The notes beneath the pieces are model-generated. The model searched no databases. It was not told the origin of the DNA and saw nothing but the letters and a program-made list of their open reading frames with translations. A stretch of DNA of 64,000 nucleotides from positions 1 to 64,000 of the forward strand of contig JAQUOU010000008.1 in assembly GCA_028716975.1 (NCBI GenBank), written 5' to 3'. This stretch comes from Methylobacter sp. (GTDB lineage: Bacteria; Pseudomonadota; Gammaproteobacteria; Methylococcales; Methylomonadaceae). Both the position numbers and the translations under genes were made by a program. Below are positions 16,680-27,967 of the stretch, one piece after another. Each line of letters starts with the position of its first letter. Positions within the stretch are counted from its first letter, which is position 1.

Positions 16680-17192
16680 ATGCCATTCAAAATTAAATGG
16701 GTAGAAAGCTGTTCAGGAGTTGAAGAAGTTTTAAAAATTCCAACTTTGGCAGGTAAACTTATTTTACATAGCCAGCAGGATGGAGTGGTTAAAGCAGATT
16801 GGGAAATAGGGGAGGATTTTGATCAGAGCAGCGATTTCTCCGAACATGAACTTAACATCCTACAGCAGTTAAATATGTATTGGCTAAATAGAGACAAATC
16901 CATCAATATTAAACTGTTAAAACAAGGGAGTAATTACAGAAATCAGGTTTGGGCTGAACTTTGTAACATTCCCTTTGGAGAAACGATAACGTATTCTGCC
17001 TTAGCCCGAAAAATAGGATCGGCTGCACGGGCCGTCGGAAATGCCTGCAGGGATAATCCCTATCCTTTATTTATTCCTTGCCACCGGGTTGTCTCTGTTA
17101 CCGGATTGGGCGGCTATAACGGGCAAACTAAAGGCCGTTATATGGCTATAAAATGTAAGTTACTCGAATTTGAAGCAGCCGGTAAAATATGA
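16680..17192 (+). CDS. ogt: Methylated-DNA-protein cysteine methyltransferase, 170 aa
   Basis: This suicide repair enzyme moves the alkyl group from O6-alkylguanine to its own cysteine. The C-terminal DNA-binding domain is clear: F-G-E-T-I-T-Y-S-A-L-A-R-K-I-G at about 100-114, then A-R-A-V-G-N-A-C-R-D-N-P with the arginine finger. The active-site motif P-C-H-R-V-V is at about 140-145, followed by L-G-G-Y-N-G. The N-terminal domain is short and divergent, as in Ogt-type proteins. The start is uncertain because no strong ribosome site precedes the ATG at 16680. Its stop overlaps the xerD start (ATGA), so the two are translationally coupled. Confidence 0.93.
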   Translation: MPFKIKWVESCSGVEEVLKIPTLAGKLILHSQQDGVVKADWEIGEDFDQSSDFSEHELNILQQLNMYWLNRDKSINIKLLKQGSNYRNQVWAELCNIPFGETITYSALARKIGSAARAVGNACRDNPYPLFIPCHRVVSVTGLGGYNGQTKGRYMAIKCKLLEFEAAGKI

Positions 17193-18073
17193 ATGCAACC
17201 GGTTTAATAGACCAATTTCTGGATGCAGTATGGGCAGAGCAAGGCTTGAGCCAAAATACGCTTTCCGCTTATGGCAGTGATTTAAGAATATTTGCCAAAT
17301 GGTTAAACGGAAAATCCATGTTAAATGTCGATAGCGGAGAGCTTTCAAAATTTCTGGCAAGCCGATATAAAGAGGGCATAGGCAATCGATCTTCAGCACG
17401 TATTCTATCGAGTTTGCGACGTTTTTATGCCTATTACATTAGGGAAAACGGCATAGCCATCGATCCAACCGCACTGATAGAGTCTCCTCACATCGGCCGG
17501 CCTTTACCGATATCCCTTTCGGAAAAAGATGTAGAATTATTGCTTGATGCGCCTGAAGTTGCTCATTCACTCGGGTTCAGGGATAAAACTATGCTGGAAA
17601 TGCTGTATGCAACCGGACTTAGAGTATCGGAGCTGGTCAATTTAAAGTTTGAGCAAATCAGTTTCAGGCAAGGCGTGGTCAGGATTACCGGCAAAGGTAA
17701 TAAAGAGCGGCTGGTGCCGGTCGGCGAGGAGGCCATGAGTTGGCTGGAAGGCTATATGAATCAAGCCAGAAAAACCATTCTGGGTGAGCGGCAATGCGAT
17801 TATTTGTTTGTGACAAGCCGTGCTGCCGGGATGACGAGGCAAGCCTTTTGGCATATTATTAAGCGTCATGCAAAAAAAGCGGATATTAACAAAGAATTAT
17901 CACCGCATACGTTAAGGCATGCGTTCGCTACCCATTTGTTGAATCATGGCGCGGATTTACGCGTAGTGCAATTGTTGTTGGGACATTCGGATTTGTCGAC
18001 TACGCAAATTTATACTCATATTGCCCGCGAAAGATTAAAAGAACTGCATTCAAAATATCATCCTAGAGGATAA
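17189..18073 (+). CDS. xerD: Site-specific tyrosine recombinase XerD, 294 aa
   Basis: XerD, with XerC, resolves chromosome dimers at dif under the control of FtsK. The N-terminal SAM-like domain (D-Q-F-L-D-A-V-W-A-E-Q-G-L-S-Q-N-T-L-S-A-Y) and the catalytic domain are complete. Visible catalytic residues are Arg in A-T-G-L-R-V-S-E-L (about 146), Lys in G-K-G-N-K-E-R-L, His and Arg in H-T-L-R-H-A-F-A-T-H-L-L (about 242-253), His in L-L-L-G-H-S-D-L-S-T-T, and Tyr in Q-I-Y-T-H-I. Length matches E. coli XerD (298), and the P-H-x-L-R-H-A-F-A-T-H form favours XerD over XerC. It overlaps ogt by four bases and lies 6 bases before lpxA. Confidence 0.95.
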   Translation: MNATGLIDQFLDAVWAEQGLSQNTLSAYGSDLRIFAKWLNGKSMLNVDSGELSKFLASRYKEGIGNRSSARILSSLRRFYAYYIRENGIAIDPTALIESPHIGRPLPISLSEKDVELLLDAPEVAHSLGFRDKTMLEMLYATGLRVSELVNLKFEQISFRQGVVRITGKGNKERLVPVGEEAMSWLEGYMNQARKTILGERQCDYLFVTSRAAGMTRQAFWHIIKRHAKKADINKELSPHTLRHAFATHLLNHGADLRVVQLLLGHSDLSTTQIYTHIARERLKELHSKYHPRG

Positions 18074-18079
18074 GTTACA

Positions 18080-18847
18080 ATGACACAAAATATTCATCCG
18101 ACTGCCTGTATAGCATCGGATGCTTTGCTAGGCGAGAATGTTACAGTAGGGCCTTTTGCGGTTATTGAAACAAATGTTGAGATAGGGTCAAACTGCCGGA
18201 TTGGCGCTCATGCGGTAGTACTGCAATATGTAAAAATCGGTAACGGCAATATTTTACATCCGCATGCCGTATTGGGAGACTTGCCTCAAGATACCGGTTT
18301 TAAAGCTGAAACAGTTTCCTGGCTTAACTGCGGCGACAATAACGTATTCCGGGAAGGATTTACTGCGCATAGAGCATCTAAAGAACAGGGTGAAACGCGT
18401 ATTGGCTCTGGTTGTTACTTTATGAATAACAGCCATGTCGCGCATGATTGCACAGTCGGGGATGGAACGATATTTGCCAATAATGTTGCTATTGGCGGGC
18501 ATGTTGAGGTGGGTAATCATGTTTTTATGGGCGGCGCCGTGGTTGTGCATCAGTTTTGCAGAGTTGGTTCATTCGCGATAGTGCAGGGCACGACCGGCAT
18601 TAATATGGATGTTATCCCTTTTACGCTGATTGGTGGATGGCCTGCCCGGCATTATAAATTGAATACAGTAGGTTTAAAGCGGGCCGGAATAACAGGCGAC
18701 CGCTATAAAATGCTTTCGGCGGCATTTCGGTTGCTAAGAAATCGCCAACCCTTAGACTCTCTGGAAGAGACGGAAGAGTTAAAACAATTGAAAAACTGGT
18801 TGGCTATTAAATCCAAGCGCGGCGTACATGGATTCCTTAAAGTTTAA
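18080..18847 (+). CDS. lpxA: UDP-N-acetylglucosamine O-acyltransferase LpxA, 255 aa
   Basis: LpxA performs the first step of lipid A synthesis, transferring a hydroxyacyl chain from acyl carrier protein to UDP-GlcNAc. The left-handed beta-helix is evident from hexapeptide repeats (I-H-P-T-A-C-I, L-G-E-N-V-T-V-G-P-F-A-V-I, I-G-S-N-C-R-I-G-A-H-A-V-V). The catalytic-type histidine lies in N-N-S-H-V-A-H-D-C (about 119-127). The C-terminal helical part follows N-T-V-G-L-K-R-A-G. AGAGGAT precedes the ATG. In most relatives lpxA sits between fabZ and lpxB; here it follows xerD, so it is detached from that cluster, or this is a second, divergent copy. Confidence 0.93.
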   Translation: MTQNIHPTACIASDALLGENVTVGPFAVIETNVEIGSNCRIGAHAVVLQYVKIGNGNILHPHAVLGDLPQDTGFKAETVSWLNCGDNNVFREGFTAHRASKEQGETRIGSGCYFMNNSHVAHDCTVGDGTIFANNVAIGGHVEVGNHVFMGGAVVVHQFCRVGSFAIVQGTTGINMDVIPFTLIGGWPARHYKLNTVGLKRAGITGDRYKMLSAAFRLLRNRQPLDSLEETEELKQLKNWLAIKSKRGVHGFLKV

Positions 18848-19042
18848 GGATTTAAACGTTCCGCGGTCAGGAAAATAATAACCGATGCGGGTCTTTATCA
18901 ATTTGATTCAGCCGGGTATTTTTACTGGGTCTGTATCAATATTTAGCTACCTCTTGGAGCGTATGCAGAAATAACTTCTGCCGGTGATCTGTATGGCTTC
19001 CACGTAACAATTAGATATTCCTGGTTTTACTGAGACCAGTCC

Positions 19043-19534
19043 TTAAAAAGGAATATCATCATCAAAATCATCATAATCGGGAGGTGGCGGCATAGATGCA
19101 GGATTATGTTGTTGCGCCGGTTTCGGCGATTGGTTTTCAGGCCTTGATGACGGCGCTGAATATCCGGTTTGTGGTTGCTCTCCGCCGAAACCGGAAGTGC
19201 CGCCGCTACGGCTTCCCAACATGTGCATTTCTTCGGCAATGATTTCAGTGGAGTATCGGTCCTGTCCGTCTTGACCCTGCCATTTACGAGTTTGGATACG
19301 GCCTTCGAGATAAACTTGGCTGCCTTTTTTTAAATACTCTCCCGCTATTTCAGCCAAACGGTTAAAAAACACAACTCTATGCCATTCAGTAGCGTCTTTC
19401 TTTTCGCCCGTCTGCTTATCTTTCCACCGTCTTGTAGTCGCCAGGCTGATACTTGTTACAGCAGCACCCGATGGTAGATACCGGACTTCCGGGTCTGAAC
19501 CCAAATTTCCAATTAAAGTAACTTTATTAAGCAT
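19043..19534 (-). CDS. ssb: Single-stranded DNA-binding protein, 163 aa
   Basis: SSB coats single-stranded DNA during replication and repair. The OB-fold starts [19 protein letters not shown], with [13 protein letters not shown] and [12 protein letters not shown] later. A Gly/Pro/Gln-rich linker (about 110-150) leads to the acidic C-terminal tip D-D-F-D-D-D-I-P-F, which recruits partner proteins. GGAGGAATAA precedes the ATG. The gene converges with lpxA. Confidence 0.98.
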   Translation of the reverse strand: MLNKVTLIGNLGSDPEVRYLPSGAAVTSISLATTRRWKDKQTGEKKDATEWHRVVFFNRLAEIAGEYLKKGSQVYLEGRIQTRKWQGQDGQDRYSTEIIAEEMHMLGSRSGGTSGFGGEQPQTGYSAPSSRPENQSPKPAQQHNPASMPPPPDYDDFDDDIPF

Positions 19535-19820
19535 TTATTCCTCCTAAGTTTTTGTCGTGTAACAAATTTAAAGTTTATCCGGAATATTAAATCTGGAAAA
19601 GCTTTATTCATTTGAGCTTAAATTAAACGATCAAAATTAAAATACTGAGCATAATAGCTCCATTTTTAAAACTGAATTATATGTTAACAGTATTAATCTC
19701 TAATATATCATTTCATTTTTATATTATAAATACTGGTAGATACAGGGCTGAATCAGTCTTAATCTTCACAAACCCGCGTTAAAATTAACTTATTGCTCCG
19801 GCCTGATAAAGTTTTAATTT

Positions 19821-19903
19821 CCGTCCGCCTTGAGCCCTTCGTCTACGCTCAGGAAAGCCCTGTCGAAAGGCTTATATGCTTCGACTTACTCGGCACCAAC
19901 GGT
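19821..19903. repeat. Dispersed repeat copy, site 6, in the ssb-nqrA gap
   Basis: CCGTCCGCCTTGAGCCCTTC, then GTCTACGCTCAGGAAAGCCC and TGTCGAAAGG, followed by a degenerate CTTCGACTTACTCGGCACC. It is a worn copy of the same family, inside the 838-bp gap between the divergent ssb and nqr units. A 60-codon hydrophobic frame at 20052-20234 lies in the rest of the gap but lacks a good ribosome site. Nothing else was recognised there apart from the nqr promoter. Confidence 0.75.
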
Positions 19904-20245
19904 TCAAACATTAAAAGGCCGGATCAATAGCAAGCAGAAAGCGGGAGGATAATAACACAACATTTACTTGTGATAAGAGAGCAACGACGTCGACTATAAA
20001 AATGCCTATGAGTGCACGTGGCGTAAAGTCAGCAATAAACGCCGGATTAGATTGGAGTTTATGATCCTGGTTTTTTCGGAAGCTTTTTTAATATTTGCTC
20101 TCATGAATGCTTCATATAAATGCCGTATTAACAATTTTAAATATCTAAACTCGGCTCTTAAAATATTAATATTTATTCCACTGTTTTTGTTGTCTATATT
20201 AAAGTTTTTAGTGCGGCTTACAGGGCGCATTTAAATCCGTCATTG

Positions 20246-20274
20246 TTGAGAAATCATTGCATTTATGGTGTAAT
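20246..20274 (+). promoter_or_regulatory. Sigma-70 type promoter of the nqr operon
   Basis: TTGAGA at 20246-20251, a 17-base spacer, then TGTAAT at 20269-20274. Each hexamer has one mismatch to TTGACA/TATAAT. It leaves a leader of about 90 bases before nqrA. Confidence 0.65.
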
Positions 20275-20294
20275 GCCAGCGTTTGACTTTTTAA

Positions 20295-21721
<1,427 letters not shown>

Positions 21722-21722
<1 letters not shown>

Positions 21723-22924
21723 TGTCGGCTAGAAATTTATTAGACAGCATAGAGCCGCATTTTACAAAAGGCGGAAGATTTGAAAAATATTTCGGCCTCT
21801 ATGAAATGGTGGATACTTTCATTTATACACCCGCTGAGGTAACGCGCGGCGCTACTCATGTTCGTGATGGTAATGACTTGAAACGAACGATGACTTTTGT
21901 GGTAATAGCCACATTTTTCTGTGTGTTAATGGCCATATATAACACGGGTTATCAGGCTAATCTGGCAATGGAAGCCATGGGCTTGGATAAAATAAATAAC
22001 TGGCGCAGTATCCCGATGACAATATTTGGGTATAGTCCGGTTAATCCATTTTCATGCATGGTGCATGGCGCATTATATTTTTTCCCCATTTACGTGACCA
22101 CCATAGCAATCGGCGGCGTTTGGGAAGTGCTGTTTGCAACGGTGCGCAAGCATGAAGTCAATGAAGGGTTTCTGGTTACTTCAATGTTGTATGCATTGAT
22201 TTTACCCCCGAATATGCCTTTATGGCAGGTTGCTCTGGGTATTTCATTCGGTGTCGTTATCGGTAAGGAAGTATTTGGCGGAACCGGTAAAAACTTTTTA
22301 AATCCTGCTTTAACAGGCCGGGCGTTTTTATATTTTGCGTATCCGGCCTCAATTTCCGGCGATTCCGTATGGGTGGCAGTTGACGGCTATACTGCAGCTA
22401 CGCCTTTAAGTCTGGCTGCCAATGGCGGACTCGATGCAGTGCATGCAGCTAACTACAGTTGGGCGCAAACTTTCTTTGGATTTGAACCGGGTTGCCTGGG
22501 TGAAACTTCAACGCTGGCCATTATGATTGGCGCTGCATTTTTATTGTATACCGGTGTTGCATCCTATCGGATTATGGCTGGCGTATTTATAGGAATGCTG
22601 GCGACTACTTTGTTATTCAATATAATCGGTAGCGAGACTAATCCTATGTTTGCTTTTCCCTGGTATTGGCATTTTGCTACCGGCGGTTTTGCTTTTGGCA
22701 TGGTTTATATGGCTACTGATCCTGTGAGCGCAGCCATGACTGATACGGGCCGCTGGTTATTTGGAGGCTTGATCGGCGCCATGACAATTTTAATCAGGGT
22801 TGTTAATCCGGCTTTTCCCGAAGGTATTATGCTGGCAATTTTATTTTCAAACATGTTTGCACCCACGATTGATTACTTCGTCATTCAGGCCAATATTAGA
22901 AGAAGGATAAAACGTCATGCTTAA
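21722..22924 (+). CDS. nqrB: Na+-translocating NADH:quinone reductase subunit B, 400 aa
   Basis: This membrane subunit carries a covalent FMN and forms part of the sodium channel. Eight to ten hydrophobic helices are visible. The flavinylation region is [10 protein letters not shown] at about 221-230, corresponding to the G-A-T motif of other NqrB proteins with the acceptor threonine kept. [15 protein letters not shown] and [11 protein letters not shown] are family blocks. The end of the gene overlaps nqrC by 8 bases. Confidence 0.97.
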
Positions 22925-23807
22925 TAAAGAACAGCTGTGGGAGCATTACGAAAAGTTCAAAATTTACCGGGATAAAATCCTGGCTTTAGGCAACGATAGT
23001 TTGGAAAAAACGATCGCCATTGCCCTTTCTCTCTGTTTTATTTGCGCAATTCTTGTGTCATTTTCTGCTGTTGCGCTAAAGCCCTTGCAGGTTTACAACA
23101 AAGACCTGGACATGAAGAAAAATATTCTTGATGTGGCTGGTTTATTAGTGGAAGGCAAGGATATTGATTCAGAATTTGAAGAAAAAATTGTAGCGAAACT
23201 CGTTAATCTTGAGACCGGTGAATACGTTGAGGATATCAACGTAGCTGAATACGATCAACGCAAAGCTGCTAAAGATCCCGCCCAAAGCGTTCGAATTCCT
23301 AAAGACAAGGACATAGCGCATATCAGGGTAAAAGCCAAGTTAGCAAAAGTCTTCCTGGTCAAGGAAGGCGATGCTATTAAATCAATAATTCTGCCGGTTA
23401 GCGGTTATGGCCTGTGGTCAACTTTATATGGTTTTCTTGCCGTGAATGCTGATGGACAAACCGTCCAAAGCATCAACTTTTACGATCAGGCGGAAACCCC
23501 CGGCTTGGGCGGCGAGGTTGTCAACCCGAACTGGCGCGCTTTATGGAAAGGCAAAAAAGTTTATGCTGAAACCGATCAGCCTTCTTTAGAGAAAGGCACA
23601 ATAGATGACGCGAGCTCCGGAGAACCCGCCTTAAGTGTTATTAAAGGCGTTGTAGAGCCCGGTAAGCCAGGCTCTCAATATCAGGTAGATGGCTTGGCAG
23701 GTGCGACATTAACCAGTACGGGTGTTACTAATCTGATCAGGTACTGGATGGGCAAAGAAGGTTTTGCGCGGTATTTGGGTAAAGTAAGAACGACTAAAGA
23801 GGGCTAA
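22917..23807 (+). CDS. nqrC: Na+-translocating NADH:quinone reductase subunit C, 296 aa
   Basis: NqrC has one N-terminal membrane helix ([16 protein letters not shown]) and a periplasmic FMN-binding domain. The covalent flavin attachment motif is intact in [13 protein letters not shown] at about 260-272 (consensus S/A-G-A-T). [11 protein letters not shown] is another family block. Length is slightly above that of Vibrio NqrC (257) because of charged N-terminal and middle segments. No apbE flavin transferase gene is in the window, so the enzyme that attaches FMN must be coded elsewhere. Confidence 0.97.
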   Translation: MLNKEQLWEHYEKFKIYRDKILALGNDSLEKTIAIALSLCFICAILVSFSAVALKPLQVYNKDLDMKKNILDVAGLLVEGKDIDSEFEEKIVAKLVNLETGEYVEDINVAEYDQRKAAKDPAQSVRIPKDKDIAHIRVKAKLAKVFLVKEGDAIKSIILPVSGYGLWSTLYGFLAVNADGQTVQSINFYDQAETPGLGGEVVNPNWRALWKGKKVYAETDQPSLEKGTIDDASSGEPALSVIKGVVEPGKPGSQYQVDGLAGATLTSTGVTNLIRYWMGKEGFARYLGKVRTTKEG

Positions 23808-23810
23808 ATT

Positions 23811-24491
23811 ATGAGTGCAGTTTTAAGTAGCGAAACAAAAAAAGTATTGACTGCCCCCCTGGTCAATGACAATCCTATTACTTTGCAGGTTCTGGGGATT
23901 TGTTCTGCGTTAGCGGTCACCTCAAAAATGTCAACGTCGCTTATCATGGCGCTTGCGTTGACTTTGGTAACTGCATTTTCCAGTGCGGCGATCAGTTCAA
24001 TCAGGAATCATATTCCAAGCAGTATTCGAATTATTGTACAAATGACCATCATTGCTTCTTTGGTTATTGTGGTTGATCAAATCTTGAAAGCCTTTGCATA
24101 TGAGGTCAGTAAGCAACTATCCGTATTTGTCGGTTTGATTATTACCAATTGTATCGTGATGGGCAGGGCTGAAGGGTATGCGATGAAAAATCCGCCTCTG
24201 GAAAGCTTTATGGATGGTATCGGTAACGGATTGGGCTATAGCCTGATATTGATTATTGTGGCATTTTTTAGAGAAACGCTGGGTTCTGGTAAGTTGCTAG
24301 GCATCGAAGTCTTCAAGCTGACTAAAGACGGCGGCTGGTACGACCCGAATGGTTTGATGTTATTGCCGCCGAGCGCCTTCTTTATTATTGGCTTGATTAT
24401 CTGGGCTGTCCGTCAATGGAAGCCTGAGCAAGTTGAAAAGGTGGATTTCAAAATCATGGCTATTGCTCATGGTGAAGGAGGACATCACTAA
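23811..24491 (+). CDS. nqrD: Na+-translocating NADH:quinone reductase subunit D, 226 aa
   Basis: NqrD is one of two related six-helix membrane subunits that hold the intramembrane iron centre. The family blocks [17 protein letters not shown] at about 106-122 (with the iron-ligand-type cysteine) and [17 protein letters not shown] are visible, followed by [13 protein letters not shown]. The length is slightly above the usual 210. Its stop overlaps the nqrE start by one base. Confidence 0.97.
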   Translation: MSAVLSSETKKVLTAPLVNDNPITLQVLGICSALAVTSKMSTSLIMALALTLVTAFSSAAISSIRNHIPSSIRIIVQMTIIASLVIVVDQILKAFAYEVSKQLSVFVGLIITNCIVMGRAEGYAMKNPPLESFMDGIGNGLGYSLILIIVAFFRETLGSGKLLGIEVFKLTKDGGWYDPNGLMLLPPSAFFIIGLIIWAVRQWKPEQVEKVDFKIMAIAHGEGGHH

Positions 24492-25099
24492 TGGAAGCGT
24501 ATGTCAGTTTATTTGTAAAAGCAGTCTTTATTGAAAATCTGGCACTCTCTTTCTTTTTGGGAATGTGCACATTCATAGCGGTTTCCAAGAAGATTTCGAC
24601 TGCTATGGGTTTGGGTGTGGCGGTAATGGTTGTGCAAGCCATTACCGTTCCAGCCAATAATATTGTTTATCATGCGTTGTTAAAGGAAGATGCTTTATCC
24701 TGGATGGGCATTACCGGAGTTGATTTAAGCTTTTTAGCGTTATTAAGCTGCATCGGCATGATTGCTGCGTTAGTGCAGATTCTTGAAATGATCCTGGATA
24801 AGTTTTTCCCCGCCTTATATTTTGCACTGGGCGTATTTCTTCCATTGATCACCGTGAACTGCGCTATTTTAGGCGGCAGTTTATTCATGATTGAGCGTGA
24901 CTACAATTTCGGCGAAAGCGTCACCTATGGCATCGGCAGTGGTTTAGGCTGGGCGTTGGCTATTACAGTTATGGCCGGTGTGCGCGAGAAGCTCAAATAC
25001 AGTGATATACCTCCCGGCTTGCAAGGCCTGGGTATTACTTTTATTACTGCGGGTCTGATGTCGCTTGGCTTCATGGCTTTCTCTGGAATCCAACTTTAA
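24491..25099 (+). CDS. nqrE: Na+-translocating NADH:quinone reductase subunit E, 202 aa
   Basis: NqrE is the second six-helix subunit and pairs with NqrD around the membrane iron site. It starts [19 protein letters not shown] and carries [13 protein letters not shown] at about 22-34 and [12 protein letters not shown] at about 117-128, where the cysteines are of the ligand type. Length is the same as in Vibrio (198). Confidence 0.97.
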   Translation: MEAYVSLFVKAVFIENLALSFFLGMCTFIAVSKKISTAMGLGVAVMVVQAITVPANNIVYHALLKEDALSWMGITGVDLSFLALLSCIGMIAALVQILEMILDKFFPALYFALGVFLPLITVNCAILGGSLFMIERDYNFGESVTYGIGSGLGWALAITVMAGVREKLKYSDIPPGLQGLGITFITAGLMSLGFMAFSGIQL

Positions 25100-25112
25100 G
25101 AAGGTATCGTAA

Positions 25113-26333
25113 ATGCTGGAAATTGTATTAGGGATTATTATTTTCACGGCTTTCGTGATAGCACTGGTATTTGTTATTATCGGGGCCAAAAGTAAATTGG
25201 TGGCCGCCGGAGATGTTGAAATTCTTATCAATGATGAAAAGAGAATTCATGTACCTGTAGGAGCAAAACTCTTAACCGCCTTGGCTGATCATGGTTTGTT
25301 TGTCTCATCAGCATGCGGGGGAGGCGGTACCTGCGCCCAGTGTAAAGTAAAAGTAAATTCAGGGGGTGGAGAAATTTTACCCACTGAACTGACTCATATT
25401 ACTAAACGCGAAGCCGCACAAGGTGAGCGTCTTTCGTGTCAGGTTACTGTAAAACATGACATGAGCATAGAAGTTGAAGACGACGTGTTCGGGGTTAAAA
25501 AATGGGAGTGCACCGTTAAGTCAAATGATAACGTCGCGACCTTTATTAAAGAACTGGTATTGGAGTTGCCTGAAGGAGAAGAAATCAATTATCGCGCCGG
25601 TGGCTACATTCAAATTGAATGTCCGCCTCATATAGCAAAATATAATGATTTTCAGGTTGATGAAAGATTCCGCGATGACTGGAATAAACATAATTTATGG
25701 CGTTATGTTTCTGATGTAAAAGAGTCTACCTTGCGCGCTTATTCAATGGCAAGTTATCCTCAAGAAAAGGAAATCATGCTGAATGTGCGTATTGCAACGC
25801 CTCCTCCAGGTGCTCCCGATACTACTCCGCCCGGTATTATGTCTTCTTATATCTTTAGTCTGAAACCAGGTGAGAAATGTACTATTTCAGGGCCTTATGG
25901 TGAATTCTTTGCCAAAGATACGAATGCGGAAATGGTCTTCGTTGGTGGCGGTGCAGGTATGGCGCCTATGCGTTCGCATATTTTTGATCAATTACGCAGG
26001 CTGAAAACCAAGCGTAAAATAACTTTCTGGTATGGCGCACGAAGTAAACGCGAAATGTTTTATGTGGAAGATTTCGATATGTTGGCCAAGGAGAATGACA
26101 ATTTTGAATGGCATGTCGCTCTGTCAGATCCATTGCCTGAAGATAATTGGGACGGTTATACCGGTTTTATCCATAATGTTCTTTATGAACAGTATTTGAA
26201 AAATCATCCCGCGCCTGAAGACTGTGAATTCTATATGTGCGGCCCCCCCATCATGAACTCATCAGTTATAAACCTGCTGTTAGATAACGGCGTTGAGCCT
26301 GAGAATATCATGCTCGATGACTTTGGCGGTTAA
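25113..26333 (+). CDS. nqrF: Na+-translocating NADH:quinone reductase subunit F, 406 aa
   Basis: NqrF is the electron entry subunit, taking hydride from NADH to FAD and then to a 2Fe-2S cluster. An N-terminal membrane helix ([14 protein letters not shown]) is followed by a ferredoxin domain with [10 protein letters not shown] at about 69-78 and a fourth cysteine in L-S-C-Q-V near 110. The FAD domain has R-A-Y-S-M-A-S-Y at about 209-216. The NADH domain has [12 protein letters not shown] and ends with C-G-P-P-I-M-N and D-D-F-G-G. Length is normal (about 408). Confidence 0.98.
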   Translation: MLEIVLGIIIFTAFVIALVFVIIGAKSKLVAAGDVEILINDEKRIHVPVGAKLLTALADHGLFVSSACGGGGTCAQCKVKVNSGGGEILPTELTHITKREAAQGERLSCQVTVKHDMSIEVEDDVFGVKKWECTVKSNDNVATFIKELVLELPEGEEINYRAGGYIQIECPPHIAKYNDFQVDERFRDDWNKHNLWRYVSDVKESTLRAYSMASYPQEKEIMLNVRIATPPPGAPDTTPPGIMSSYIFSLKPGEKCTISGPYGEFFAKDTNAEMVFVGGGAGMAPMRSHIFDQLRRLKTKRKITFWYGARSKREMFYVEDFDMLAKENDNFEWHVALSDPLPEDNWDGYTGFIHNVLYEQYLKNHPAPEDCEFYMCGPPIMNSSVINLLLDNGVEPENIMLDDFGG

Positions 26334-26477
26334 CTAAACATTTAAACTCTCCCGTCCAGTTCTTTTCTTTTCGGGAGACTGTCCTCAAACTGGCGGCTTA
26401 TATTATATTTCCTATCAAAGAACTTCAGGCCTACAATGGTGTCTTCATAATTTAAATTTCTTCCGGAATTAAAGCGC

Positions 26478-26810
26478 ATGAAACGAGCTGGCTTAGGGGT
26501 TTTACTGCTGGGTCTGCTTTTTTCCAATGCGGCCTTTGCTTTACGATGCGGGCATTCCTTAGTTGATGTGGGCGATTATAAAGATGAGGTGTATGCCAAA
26601 TGTGGCGAGCCGGATTCCATCGAAACCCGCACTAAAATAGAGGGTACTACTTTCCATCATCCGAGGAGAACGCTTGATTTGCAACAGTACGAAGAAATTC
26701 TGGTTGAAGAATGGATTTACAACTTTGGCTCTTCGCGCTTAAAGCAATATCTCCGCTTTGAAAACGGACGATTAGTAGAAATTAAAGATATAGGGCGTGG
26801 ACATTATTAA
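26478..26810 (+). CDS. DUF2845 family exported protein, 110 aa
   Basis: A signal peptide is present (M-K-R-A-G-L-G-V-L-L-L-G-L-L-F-S-N-A-A-F-A). The mature part starts L-R-C-G-H-S-L-V-D-V-G-D-Y-K-D-E-V-Y-A-K-C-G-E-P, the signature of DUF2845, a periplasmic family of unknown function. Two cysteines in that block could form a disulphide. The C-terminal half contains E-E-W-I-Y-N-F-G-S-S-R-L. It lies 144 bases after nqrF and before nqrM on the same strand, so it may belong to the nqr transcript. Nothing in the sequence ties it to the pump mechanistically. Confidence 0.85.
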   Translation: MKRAGLGVLLLGLLFSNAAFALRCGHSLVDVGDYKDEVYAKCGEPDSIETRTKIEGTTFHHPRRTLDLQQYEEILVEEWIYNFGSSRLKQYLRFENGRLVEIKDIGRGHY

Positions 26811-27027
26811 TGCGATATCTTTTAGCACCACAGCATCCCCGCAATCAAATTTACTTTAGAAAGAATGAATTTTGGATCATACTCAAGGCGCAAAATCTAT
26901 AAAGACAATTGAAAGCCGGCATAATTTTAAAACCCAAGACTTACAGCGCGGCATTATTTTTTATTTAAACTGATAAAGATTTTGAACAAACTACATCAGC
27001 CTTTATTACCCTTACCAAGGTAGCATC

Positions 27028-27207
27028 ATGACATATTTTCTAGTGACTTTTATTTTCATGCTTATTGTTATTACGATGATGGCAATAGGTGTTATTTTTG
27101 GCCGACATGTTATTAAGGGATCATGCGGCGGTATAAACAATGAAAATTGCGTTTGTATAAAAAAATGTGATAAAAGGAAGAAAATGGAAATGGAGGGCAG
27201 CGTTTAA
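27028..27207 (+). CDS. nqrM: NqrM-like small membrane protein (DUF539), 59 aa
   Basis: NqrM is needed for maturation of NQR, probably by delivering iron to the NqrD/NqrE site. This short frame encodes one membrane helix (F-L-V-T-F-I-F-M-L-I-V-I-T-M-M-A-I-G-V-I). It is followed by F-G-R-H-V-I-K-G-S-C-G-G-I at about 25-37 and then N-E-N-C-V-C-I-K-K-C. The G-S-C-G-G motif and the cysteine cluster after a single helix are the features of the family. Position downstream of nqrF supports the call. The usual order has nqrM directly after nqrF or apbE; here a DUF2845 gene lies between them. Confidence 0.88.
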   Translation: MTYFLVTFIFMLIVITMMAIGVIFGRHVIKGSCGGINNENCVCIKKCDKRKKMEMEGSV

Positions 27208-27296
27208 ATTTGGTTTGCCAAACGTAGCCGTATTATTCAAGAATGATTGATCCTATAGCACGTCCATTACTATAATAATAATATAAGGAGTTGATT

Positions 27297-27722
27297 ATGC
27301 TGGCGAAAATTACTGTTGCAGATTACATGTCAAAAAGATTAACTACTCTCACTAAAGATACGGATGTGATTGATGCCATAAAGAAACTGCTGGATCATAA
27401 AATAACCAGTGCTCCGGTAATTGATCAACGGGGTCATTTGCTGGGTATGTTTTCTGAAAAAGACGGCATGAAGGTTTTCATGCAAAGTGTCTACAATCAA
27501 GGCATGAGCGGAAAGGTGGGAGAATATATGACCGAAGAAATCATAAAGGTTGATGCTGAGTCCACTATCGTGGATCTTGCCGAAAAATTTCAGAAGTCTT
27601 CAGTCAGAAGTTTTCCGGTTTTTGAGGATACTGATTTTGTCGGGGTTATCAGCCGAACGGATGTGCTGAGGGCATTGGTCACAATTGCAGGCCGTCATGG
27701 AGAGCGTAGCGACTTGGAGTAA
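27297..27722 (+). CDS. Protein with two CBS domains, 141 aa
   Basis: Tandem CBS domains bind adenine nucleotides or related ligands and act as sensors. The first domain has V-A-D-Y-M-S-K-R-L-T-T-L and I-T-S-A-P-V-I-D-Q-R-G-H-L-L-G-M-F-S-E-K-D. The second has V-G-E-Y-M-T-E-E-I-I-K-V-D and V-R-S-F-P-V-F-E-D-T-D-F-V-G-V-I-S-R-T-D-V-L. There is no other domain. The start is the ATG at 27297, preceded by AAGGAG; the in-frame TTG two codons earlier is not needed. The partner or target is not evident. Confidence 0.93.
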   Translation: MLAKITVADYMSKRLTTLTKDTDVIDAIKKLLDHKITSAPVIDQRGHLLGMFSEKDGMKVFMQSVYNQGMSGKVGEYMTEEIIKVDAESTIVDLAEKFQKSSVRSFPVFEDTDFVGVISRTDVLRALVTIAGRHGERSDLE

Positions 27723-27967
27723 TAGTAGACTTGCGGCTTTAGCGTTTTTACGAAGCCTGCCGGCATAAGGAAAATTCTAAAAATAATGAAAGTACGCTTG
27801 AACGCAAAAGAATATCAATATCTGCCCAGTATTTAGTTACGATTATTGAGACTGGATGGCTTTTAGCACATCTGAATATAAAATCAGATTTCGCAAAAAA
27901 TAGTTCTCCTCTGAATAAGACTTTATTGGGGCGCTCGCAATATTAACTATCTCTAGGGACGTAGTTC

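Noticed and set aside
16619..16696. 25-codon frame overlapping the ogt start
   Set aside because: It overlaps ogt out of frame, lacks a clear ribosome site, and its sequence resembles nothing known.
20052..20234. 60-codon hydrophobic frame before nqrA
   Set aside because: AT-rich composition easily gives such frames; the ribosome site is poor and no family resemblance is seen. A small membrane protein cannot be excluded.
26348..26378. Hairpin TCTCCCG...CGGGAGA after nqrF
   Set aside because: Seven-base stem with a 17-base loop and no T run, so not convincing as a terminator; the operon may continue to nqrM.
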